This document shows, piece by piece, positions 11,836 through 20,690 of a stretch of DNA of 64,000 nt. Every line of letters begins with the position of its first letter. Position 1 is the first letter of the stretch. Source of the stretch: Toxotes chatareus. Taxonomy: Eukaryota > Chordata > Actinopteri > Toxotidae. Position numbers and translations under genes: made by a program. The stretch spans positions 10,532,001 to 10,596,000 of the forward strand of contig CM028890.1 of NCBI GenBank assembly GCA_016801885.1. The letters are read 5' to 3'. The notes below the pieces were generated by a model. The model saw nothing but the letters and a program-made list of their open reading frames with translations, was not told where the DNA came from and did not search any database.

Positions 11836-13145
11836 ATGCCTGGATTACATGAGAAGCTGACATTTGTAGCAGGAGTGGCCCTGGGTATCTTAGCTGTGGT
11901 GAGGTCGTCCCCAGTGGTGGGACCCGAGCCTATCCGCTGTGCCCCCTGCATGCAGGAGAAACTGAACAACTGTCCTGCCATCCCAGCAGACTGCAAGCAG
12001 GTGCTGAGGGAGCCTGGCTGTGGTTGCTGCATGGCCTGCGCTCTGGAGGAAGGGGCATCCTGTGGAGTTCACACAGCCCACTGTGGTGAGGGTCTCCGCT
12101 GCACTCCCAGGCCTGGTGAGGCCAGACCTCTTCATGCTCTGACCAGGGGACAGGGGGTCTGCACAGAAGACCTGGGCCAAGGTAATCTCAGTTTTTCGTG
12201 GTTTATATAATTACATGTCTTTATTGTTAATATGTAGTTAATTTTTCCTACTTTCACAGTCATAAAATACTACATGCTTGATTTTAAAGCATTGCAGGAA
12301 ACCTTACAACACATATGTTACAAAGAGCTTGGTTAAAAAAAAACAAAAAAACAAAACTTTCAAAAACGTTTTTTTTTTTTTTTTTTTTTTACTCATACAG
12401 AAGAAACTGAAGGAGTTCCTGACCATGGTTCCCTGCACTACCTGTTAGGTCTTAACCTTCCCTTGGACCACCAAGACACTGCTGAAGGCCATGAGAGCAT
12501 CAAGGCCAAGGTCAATGCTATCCGCAACAAACTGGTACAACAGGTGAGGAGAAAAACATGGACTCATGGAAATGATTCAATGAAATACACCTCCCTTCCA
12601 CAAGAGGGAGCACTTGGTTTTAAGGGACTGCGGTTCCAGTTAGGTAGGGGGGATTTATGTAGTGCTTATGTCTGTGTGTGTGTGTATATAGACAGACAGA
12701 TAGATTGATAGAAAGATGATAGATATAGAGATATGTATGGATGCAGTACCGACTGACTCTTTCCTTTTGCACAGGGCCCCTGTCACATTGAGCTGCACAG
12801 CGCCCTGGACATCATAGCCAGCTCCCAGCAGAAACTAGGAGAGAAGTTCACAACTTTCTACGTCCCCAACTGTGACAAGCACGGCTTCTATAAGGCCAAG
12901 CAGGTGAGAATTTTAGGATTTCACATAAGAAAATTAATTCCACCTGTTGACGGAGATACATCTGAAGCAACTGGGTGATTAATTCATGTGGTTTCCCCAT
13001 CCCTGTTTCTGTCCTTCAGTGTGAGTCATCTCTGGTTGGACCGCCCGCTCGCTGCTGGTGTGTCTCTTCCTGGAATGGGAAGAAGATCGCGGGATCGAGT
13101 GACCTGCTTGGTGATTCAGAGTGTCATCAAGAAGTCACACACTGA
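11836..13145 (+). CDS. igfbp1: Insulin-like growth factor-binding protein 1
   Basis: Secreted carrier that binds IGF-I/II and usually restrains growth under fasting, stress or hypoxia. Exons 11836-12181, 12401-12543, 12775-12903 and 13020-13145 (TGA 13143-13145) give 247 aa, normal for fish IGFBP1. Residues about 1-25 are a signal peptide. The N-domain (about 35-112) has all 12 cysteines and the family motif GCGCC at 61-65. The linker (about 113-163) is short. The C-domain is a thyroglobulin type-1 module with six cysteines (166, 196, 207, 218, 220, 241) and CWCV at 218-221. The mammalian integrin motif RGD is replaced by LGD at 236-238. It is the igfbp1 member by its short linker, its promoter and its position next to adcy1 and opposite igfbp3. 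The a/b paralogue is not assignable. Confidence 0.95.
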
Positions 13146-13162
13146 GGGATGGACGTGTTATG

Positions 13163-13196
<34 letters not shown>

Positions 13197-13990
13197 TTCC
13201 TTCCTGTTACAAAACCCCTCATATTAATTTTATTTACATGATGTATGTATCAAGACTTATTTATTCACTACTTGTACATTCTTCCTAGCCTAGATTTGTT
13301 TTTTTATGTTTGCTTATTTTTTTCAATTGTAAATAGGGCAACACTGCATACATTTGTGTTTCTGACTAAATAACTCCATTGCTCAAAACCACAAGTCCAC
13401 AGCTATGCCAAGTCCATTTCAGAGTTTTCAGGATCTTTTTTTTTTTTTCATTCATTCAAAGCCGGAGCTGTGCATGGCACAAAACAACACAGCTGCTCAT
13501 TCATTCAACATGTTGACATTGTCTGGATGTATCTCCATTGGCGTTTCCTCAATGGGCATTGGGGGAAATACTTAAAGTGCCGCAAGTATGTGCACAGTGG
13601 CCAAGCATAAACGTATCAGGGCTCGTCCAAGCCACTGTGAGGTTTGGGATGGGTTCTTCTGCATTTGTCTACCTCTACTCATGTCTGCAGGTCCACAGGT
13701 TTAGCAGAGGGCTGCAGAGGGCTCTCTCTGCACATTTCTCACCTTTTTATTTGTCTAGACAGTCATTGTGGTCTTTTTTTTGACCTATTTATCTTCTATT
13801 CTAGTATTTATTATGATTCATTTGTGTCTGTGCTTTTGTTTGCTGTTGAGGTCATGTGCAGTGGACCAAATTGTTTGTGAGTGCTATTTGCCAGGAATGC
13901 TGCTATTCCATTAGTGGTTTAGTTGAAACAATGTATTTAGTCATCTAATTCTGTGGAAGTGCATCAAAATAAATATTATATTATTTCATC
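13146..13990 (+). other. igfbp1: igfbp1 3'UTR with AU-rich elements, (CA)n and poly(A) signal
   Basis: After the stop, the region contains a (CA)n run at about 13166-13194, ATTTA-type motifs around 13255-13265 (tatttattc) typical of unstable mRNAs, and AATAAA at 13968-13973. This agrees with igfbp1 being a rapidly turned-over inducible message, as known in other vertebrates. The cleavage site is inferred at about 13985-13995. Confidence 0.6.
13166..13194. repeat. (CA)n microsatellite
   Basis: About 14 uninterrupted AC dinucleotides within the igfbp1 3'UTR, likely polymorphic. Confidence 0.9.
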
Positions 13991-14069
13991 ATGACGGGGG
14001 TCATTCAAAAATTTTTTATGTATTTTTCCAATTCAGTGTCATTCACACTCCAAAAAATGAAAACTGCAA

Positions 14070-14959
14070 TACAATTGCATCATTTTATTCTGCCTTTATT
14101 AAGTAAAAATAGACCTCTGAGGGTTGCATTGTACATGCAAACAGCATATTTACTCAAACCATGGCAAGTGATGAAAATTATCACTGGCTACACAGAGATC
14201 AGAGATAATGGTTTGTGGCCTTTATCCCAAAAATTCAGCTTATGCAAAGTGACAACAGAAATGGTAACAACCTCTGTACAGATAACACAAAATGTCCCTC
14301 TTTCTTTCTGCGGCTTGAGATCCAGCGTAAAAACTTTATATGCACTGTTGAGTCTGAACTGCACAGTCCAATCCAACTCCCCGAGAAGAAGGAGGCAACT
14401 GCAAAAAGAAATTCATAGTAAGGCACTGAATGCTTACTCTGAGAGACGTATTCAGACATACATACATTTTATGGTTGTTATTACCATACACAATGTCTTT
14501 ATAACAAATCACAAGCATACAAATTATGATTACACATCACATGTGCAATGTCACTGAATTGTGCGTAAATGAAGCGCGCTCTCATCAATGTTTGTGACAA
14601 GTACAAATGTCTCTGTATCTTCTAAGCAGAATGAGGCCTCTGAGGTAAATTCTTTAAGCATATCCTCTTTTCAGAAGCCGTCCAGGTTGGGTCGGAGACA
14701 AATAGCTTATAAAGTATCCATCTGTCGCAGAAAAGTACAGACTATATCTGCAACACAGAGGCCTTTTCCTCCTCGCACTCTTCCTCTGTTCCCCTTGCTC
14801 TGCCTCAGAAAAAGGTCCTACAGGCAACAGAAATAGCAAACATCCACATATCGGTTGAGCCATCTCTTGACCTTTCTCCCAATATCCTCAGTGTCTCCAT
14901 TTGTTTACAATTCTTCTTGCTCTCACTCCCACCCTCCCTCCCTCCATTGTGCTATGCTC
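14070..14959 (-). other. igfbp3: igfbp3 3'UTR with poly(A) signals
   Basis: Sequence downstream of the igfbp3 stop codon on the minus strand. Two AATAAA signals read on the minus strand (plus-strand TTTATT at 14095-14100 and 14084-14089), giving a 3'UTR of about 0.85-0.9 kb. The end lies only about 0.1 kb from the inferred end of igfbp1, so the two genes converge tail-to-tail. Open frames in this stretch have no protein similarity. Confidence 0.55.
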
Positions 14960-17900
14960 CTATTGGCTCTCGGAGTTGTAGTACTGGGCGTCTCCTCGCT
15001 CCTTCCCATCAAAACCTGGCAAAGGCTGCCCGTATTTGTCCACACACCAACAGAAGCCACGCTTTCTGCCTTTGGATGGACGGCACTGAAAGTGAAGGAG
15101 GGACAAGGTGAAAGGAGGGAAGAGAAATAGAAGGGGCAAAGCTGCTAAATGTGTAAATCCAGTTGAATATGCAGCATTATGGGTAACAAGCCACTTTACT
15201 CAATGAAGTAGAACAGCAATAGTTAAGGGGCATTAATGGTCAGATTGTGCTGAGTCGACGCAGCCTTGGCTATCCAACACACTGTGGTATTTTGAGCTGC
15301 TTTTATGGTCTACCTCCTGTTACACACACATATAGAGACCTTTAAGGTAAACAGAAACCTGGTAAAATATTTGCTTAGTCCCGTTTGTGAACAACTGAGA
15401 ACCAAGATCTATTTTCAGAAGCTGGTGGCCAGTACGAATCATCTGTTGCTGATTATACCCCACAGCTCCAAATTATGGGTACTACAAATGACTTACAGAG
15501 TCTGTGGAGCTACCCAAGGGCTGTTATTTTACTGCCAATTTTACTAAAGGTCAACCTCCACTCTAGTAAAACATGCAGCCATTCATTTCAAGGGCTAAAG
15601 CAACTGTGCTGCTGCTCCTCAAGGGAGTCAGAGCTGATTGGGGGGGGGCATCCTTATTTATTTCAATATTTCAGCGGGGGCTTGATCCGGAGTCTGATCT
15701 GAAGACAGAAGACAGAAAAGTAGGGGTTTTTTAAAATTCCAGTGACAATATCACAAAATGTATGGTAGAAAAACTAGTAGAACAGTAATCAACAATTTAA
15801 GCACAATTTACTTAAGAGAAGTGGATCTGCTTCCAGCATGAAATCTGCTCTGGGTAATTTGTTTTCTCTAAAAAGACATTTACTGTTATTAAGAGCTGTA
15901 ATAAGATATGTTTTTTTTTGTTTTGTTTTTGCTTAAAATCATGCAAACGTCCAAATTAAACTGACCAACATGAAATGTTCTGCCACTCCTTCAGTGCCTG
16001 AGGGCTCAGCACGGTACACTATGTCCATTCTACATAAACAAAGACAATGAGCCTGGCGTCGTGAGGCTGGTTATGAGATGATTGCAGGTCAAAGAGAACA
16101 CTTCCATTAAGCAGGAGGGACTGCTATGTAATAAGAAAAGCTGCCTCAGTGATGCAGTGGCGCAGGAGCCCTAAGTGCCTCCATATGAATGCGTCAGAAC
16201 CACTCATTTATTACAACCCGATCGTGGGTGAACCATGTGAGTGTGGGGATGGCTGCAGCTCTATTTCTGTGCCTGCTTCTCAAAAGTCCAGCAATTATGG
16301 GGCGAGCGCATCGGGTGCCGGTGGCCACCTTGACGTCTGTCTCCCTGGGAGGGTTCCCGTTAAACGGCCATCGTCCCAGCCGTCAACCCCAGTGGGGTTT
16401 GGCCCCTGTGGTTCCTGTCTCCAGAGTCAGTGGCTAGGGTCTACCTCACTGGTGTGGTGGTGCAATGATGAGGCTCTAATAACTACCAATGAATACAGGA
16501 GGACAGCTACAAATCTGTAATTGGGCAGCAGGAGACCAAGAGTTTGAGTCACTCGACTTCAGCACTGAATCTTTATTAATGTAGCTTGTAAAAAAGGAAG
16601 TGCTGGTTTCCTTTTTGTCCTATTAAAAGTAGTTAACAGGCTGAAAGTTAGTTATGAAAGTAGATCTTTAAATAATCTGTAGCCTCTCATGAAATTGATG
16701 CATGAATCTGTAATTATCCAGTACACAGTATCAAATGATGGTCCGTTAAATGTGCGGTTTTACCTGCTTTTTCTTATAGAAGCCCTTCTTGTCACAGTTT
16801 GGTAGGCGGAAACCTCTGGGGTTGAGAATGTCTGTAATCTTGAGGCTGCTGAGAATGCTCTCAATCTCTCTCCGACAAGGACCCTACAGATGAGGGAACA
16901 CATAAGAAATTATTCCACTTTCCCCAGTACTTGAATATGTCTTTCCATCTCAAACCTGAAAGCAGTTCACTGACAAATTTGAATGCAGCTAGTGCCGTTA
17001 ACACAAGGTATTTCCTTCAGCAGCATGATTTTGACACTAATTTAATGGCTTTGTAAATAAAGACATTAGCAAAGCTGGCCCACGTTGCATCACACAGTGC
17101 TCTGCTGTAATACTTAAACAATGGTGGCTGCAAAATGAAAGAGGTGACGGATGAGAAATGAATTCATCTGACGGACTTGTAGGGGCTTAACAGTTTGCCA
17201 AAGCTGCTTAGAACTCTTACATTTCACACAAAGGATGGGGGATAAAGTGAATTCAAAGAGCTCAAAGAGGGAGCCAAAAGGCTTGTCCTCAGGTCCAAGT
17301 ACTCCAGTCACTAATCAAAGCAGCCAGTCAAAGCCCATTACTAGTGTGTGCTCACTTCTCTGTCCAAAGAGAAGATCAAAATAGCAACAGGGCTTCCCAA
17401 CAGGCACTCACATAGGCCAATCCATCATTCGCTGGCTCTCAGTACACCCGGCACGCGGACGCCTTGTGGCCAAACAACCGCCTGACCCAGGTCAGCCGCA
17501 GGGCCACCGTACCCGCTCGCTGCCATGCCATTCTACAGCTCACGATGCCTGCCAACCGTCAGCACCGCTACCCAAAACATTTCATCACCCGCAGGGGGAG
17601 AAAAACACCAAAACACAGAGGAAGAGGAGAAAAACATTCCTCCAGTGTGCTCTGAAGACAGAAAAATATTGGTTGTGGTACTTACATACTCAGGCTCCCG
17701 TTTCGTCTCTAGAGAGAAGTTTTGTTGGTCTGTGATGAGTGGTCCTGGGAGCTCCTCCATTTTAAAGATCTGGGTTCGCTTCTGTTGCTCCCGTCTCAAG
17801 ACTTCGGATTTGGCAGAGGGGAAAAAAGGGTGAAGCGGAGGTCTCGGGGGTCCCATGGGTCTGTGGGTGCTGTACGAGATCTGAAGGCCTGAGCCAGTGG

Positions 17901-19180
17901 AATTCCGCTCCTCGTCCTGAGTGTCAATATTCTCTGCTGAAGTTTGAGGATACCATGTGTTTATTCACAAAACAGTACACTAAGACACATAATCTTCCAT
18001 TTAAGGGAGTACTTTTCAGTGTAGATTCTGACATATTAAACTTTTAAAGCTGGAGATCAGTTTGAGGGAACATGAGTATTCCGTTTTTCAGAAGCATTTC
18101 CTGAAATGAAGGAAATGAACTGAAATATACCATATGGTTACCATCACATTCCATATGCATATATTCCATATATTCCATACATATTTCTACCTTAAACTCT
18201 AAATTCTTTTTGGGGTTACAAGCTAAATCGTTATACTATTTCAGGGCAGGGTTCAAAGTCATCCTAACCTGAAAATCAACATTTAGTCAGTGGTGATTGA
18301 TTCAGAGTAGTTCACAGTAGAATGGTCCTCACACCATTCTGATGCTGAACTGCAGTTTTTTTTTTTTAACACTATCAAAGTCTAACTAGGGATCAAAAAT
18401 CTCTCCTGCACTTCAATCTGTCGTTCGCCTCATCCCTCCTTTTCACGAATGAAGAAAACTTAATGAGTAGTACCAGTTAGTGATCGTCGCTCTTGGGAAG
18501 ACTTCAATTGTGTCACTGAAGAATTGTTTCTCATTTGTTACAAATCCATACACTGACCGTGCATTAGATAAGAGACATCTTACCAGACTGACATAAAAAA
18601 AACATCTACCTCTCCGCGTTCTATCAGCACAACTTTCTTTGTGATCATAAACTTGTAGATTCAAGAGGGTAATAAATCTGTCAAGTTTGTGAAGCACATT
18701 AATATGCGTATCCACCGACTTTAAGATATAACGACTAACCTGCAGTAAACAATGATTGCGCACGGGACGCACAGTCCGTGTATTGAAGGTGTATGCACAA
18801 CATTTACCTGGTAGTTCATTGACTGGAGGTGTTGGTCTGACGGGTAGTTTCTTGTTAGTAGCGTTTGCACAAATCCCCCGGCCCTCCAACAGAGCCTGCA
18901 GAGGTTTCGTCTCACCGGTCTGATGCTGACAAGTCAGTCCGGAGCCGCATCTCCCGGTGTACACGCCGCACGGCTGGCCGAAGCTCAACGCGCAAGTCAT
19001 GCAGCAGCCGCAGCCCGGTTCGCGGACTTTCTCGGCGCAGTCCTTGGGTAAAGGTTTGCACAGAAGCCGCGCTCCAGCATCACACGGCTCGCATCTGATA
19101 ACCGGTCCGACCGCACCTGACCTCCGGGTGAACGAGGCCAGGACGAAAGTCATGCAAAGTGCGCGAAAACAAGAATCCAT
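14960..19180 (-). CDS. igfbp3: Insulin-like growth factor-binding protein 3
   Basis: Secreted, glycosylated IGF-I/II carrier. Exons in transcript order: 19180-18808, 17936-17686, 16883-16764, 15085-14960 (TAG 14960-14962), phases consistent, 289 aa. ATG 19180 is chosen for its strong context (GCCACAATGG) and fit to the signal peptide. An in-frame ATG at 19198 has weak context. The N-domain has all 12 cysteines and GCGCC at residues 56-60. The linker (125-208) has sequons NST and NFS, with NAT nearby at the end of exon 1. The C-domain has GPCRRE, PNCDKKGFYKKKQC, CWCV at 260-263, and the basic KGRKRG, which in IGFBP-3 serves nuclear import and heparin binding. The last conserved cysteine is Tyr283. 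QNFSLETKREPEYGPCRRE is diagnostic for IGFBP3. The gene sits opposite igfbp1, as in mammals. Confidence 0.95.
15086..16763 (-). other. igfbp3: igfbp3 intron 3
   Basis: The 1.68-kb intron separates the two exons of the thyroglobulin module. It is mostly AT-rich. At about 16140-16560 there is a distinctly GC-richer block, open in more than one frame, with a TGGCGCAGG stretch resembling a Pol III A-box and a weak B-box-like TTTGAGTC near 16540. It may be a decayed tRNA-derived SINE or other old insertion. I cannot name it. Confidence 0.4.
16884..18807 (-). other. igfbp3: igfbp3 introns 1 and 2
   Basis: Intron 2 is 16884-17685 and intron 1 is 17937-18807. Both have canonical ends (gtaagt and gtaaat donors). 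Intron 2 has a GC-richer patch at about 17400-17600. Intron 1 is AT-rich, with a T-run on the plus strand at about 18356-18367. The intron 1 acceptor is a tandem CAGCAG (NAGNAG). No other gene or repeat family was recognised. Confidence 0.6.
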
Positions 19181-19259
19181 TGTGGCTTCTGGGAGCATAT
19201 ATGGTGTCAAAGTGAGGAAGCGCACTGTCCTAATGTGGTGACTCTTCCCTGGGCAGCTT

Positions 19260-19310
19260 CTCTCTCATTCACATAAAGCCACCGGCCAAAACATCTCAAT
19301 ATATAGACCC
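19260..19310 (-). promoter_or_regulatory. igfbp3: igfbp3 TATA box
   Basis: On the minus strand, CTATATATTG at about 19297-19306 is a good TATA box, about 117 bp upstream of the chosen ATG. It implies a transcription start near 19270 and a 5'UTR of about 90 nt. This is consistent with vertebrate IGFBP3 genes being TATA-driven. Confidence 0.6.
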
Positions 19311-19933
19311 CAGTGGCTGTAGTCACACCCCCGAATAGCTTGTGGTCTACTGATGAATTGCCTCGACTCCGTTATTCCTTTTAAACCATCAGAGCAATAT
19401 GATGGGGCAATATGCAGACCAGTAGGATAACATTTACGGTGTGGTTCTTTAAGATTTATTTTGAATGGAAATAAATTTAAGAAAAATGAGTGGCCAATAC
19501 ATTTTTTTTACTTTACTTTTTTATCTTAGCTGAGGGGTTTAGTTGAGGACTGAATAGTCTTCTCATTTTAACATGTAATGCAGAACGTCAGGTTATTAGA
19601 CACACGTTATGGGAAATAATCATGCAACCCATGATAAATATCCACAGAAATGTTTTTAATGTGTATCGGGTCTTAGTTTGAAGAGCCCACACGCAGTGGA
19701 TCCTAGTATCTGCAATGTACGGATTCATTCATAGGGGGCGCCAATGTGTGTGTGTGTGTGTGTGTGTAAATTTCAGTGACATGCAGTAAACTTAGAAAAC
19801 CTAAATGGGCTCATCTGCCATTTGTCTCTATGTTTTTTTTCCTTGTGTGTATGTTTAGTGCTGATGTGTTTATGTACAAATGTTAAGATGAGTATGTGTT
19901 TGCGTATGCGTGTGTCTGATCCAGGGGCGGGCT
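19311..19933. other. Spacer between igfbp3 promoter and satellite array
   Basis: About 0.6 kb of non-coding DNA with a (TG)n run at 19745-19767 and a looser TG-rich tract at 19840-19918. The last bases before the array, CAGGGGCGGGCTGGC at 19922-19936, resemble the CAGGGGCGG-type ends of hAT-family DNA transposons. This is a suggestion only, as no partner terminus or target duplication is visible. Confidence 0.5.
19745..19767. repeat. (TG)n microsatellite
   Basis: An uninterrupted run of about 11 TG dinucleotides between igfbp3 and the large array. Confidence 0.9.
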
Positions 19934-20690
19934 GGCATCAAAAAATGCCAAAAAAAGGCATATTTTTTTTAACCTCAAAATGTCATAAAACACGTGTCAA
20001 AATCGGCCAAAAAAAGTTAACATTTTTTTTTTTACCTCAAAATGTCATTAAAAACCTCATACAGCCGTAAGGCATCAAAATCGGCCAAAAAAAGTTAACA
20101 TTTTTTTTGACCTCAAAATGTCATAAAAAACGCCATAGTATAATAAGGCGTCAAAATCGGCCAAAAAAGGTCAAAAAAATTTTTTACCTCAAAATGTCAT
20201 AAAAAACGTCATAGTATAGTAAGGCGTTAAAATCGGCCAAAAAAAGTCCAAATTTTTTTTGACCTCAAAATGTCATAACAAACGTCATAGGCGTAAAAAT
20301 CGGCCAAAAAAAGTCAAAAAAATTTTTGACCTCAAAATGTCATAAAAAAAGTCATAGTATAGTAAGGCGTCAAAATCGGCCAAAAAAAGTCAAAATTTGT
20401 TTTGACCTAAAAATGTCATAAAAAACGTCATGGTATAGTAAGGCGTCAAAATCGGCCAAAAAAAGTCAACATTTTTTTTAACCTCAAAATGTCATAAAAA
20501 ACGTCATACAGCCGTAAGCTGTCAAAATCGGCCAAAAAAAGTCAAAATTTTTTTTGACCCCAAAATGTCATAAAAAACGTCATAGTATAGTAAGGCATCA
20601 ACATCGGCCAAAAAAAGTCAACATTTTTTTGACCTCAAAATGTCATAAAAAACGTCATAGTATAGTAAGGCGTCAAAATCGGCCAAAAAA
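19934..20690 (+). repeat. Left edge of the array, diverged first monomers
   Basis: The first copies differ most from the consensus. The opening partial unit (19934-19965) reads GGCATCAAAAAATGCC in place of GGCGTCAAAATCGGCC. The next units have AACCTC or TTACCTC for GACCTC and GTTAAC for GTCAAC. This is the usual decay at a satellite boundary, and it fixes the array start to within about 10 bp. Confidence 0.8.

Noticed and set aside
12361..12400. Long T-run before igfbp1 exon 2 as a retroposon tail
   Set aside because: It is directly followed by ACTCATACAG and serves as the polypyrimidine tract of the splice acceptor. No inserted element is attached.
13991..14557. 188-codon plus-strand open frame between igfbp1 and igfbp3
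   Set aside because: It lies antisense in the igfbp3 3'UTR, has low-complexity composition and no family resemblance, and overlaps poly(A) signals.
16149..16520. 123-codon open frame in igfbp3 intron 3 as a gene
   Set aside because: Several frames are open at once because of GC-rich composition. There is no recognised domain and no promoter. It is reported only as an odd block.
18443..18807. Continuation of the igfbp3 exon 1 frame beyond the donor
   Set aside because: Downstream of gtaaat at 18807 the reading loses IGFBP similarity, and exon 2 at 17936 joins in phase, so this is intron.
19181..19225. Longer igfbp3 N-terminus from ATG 19198 or a GTG at 19225
   Set aside because: ATG 19198 has a weak context (T at -3). 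ATG 19180 has a strong context and gives a normal IGFBP3 signal peptide.
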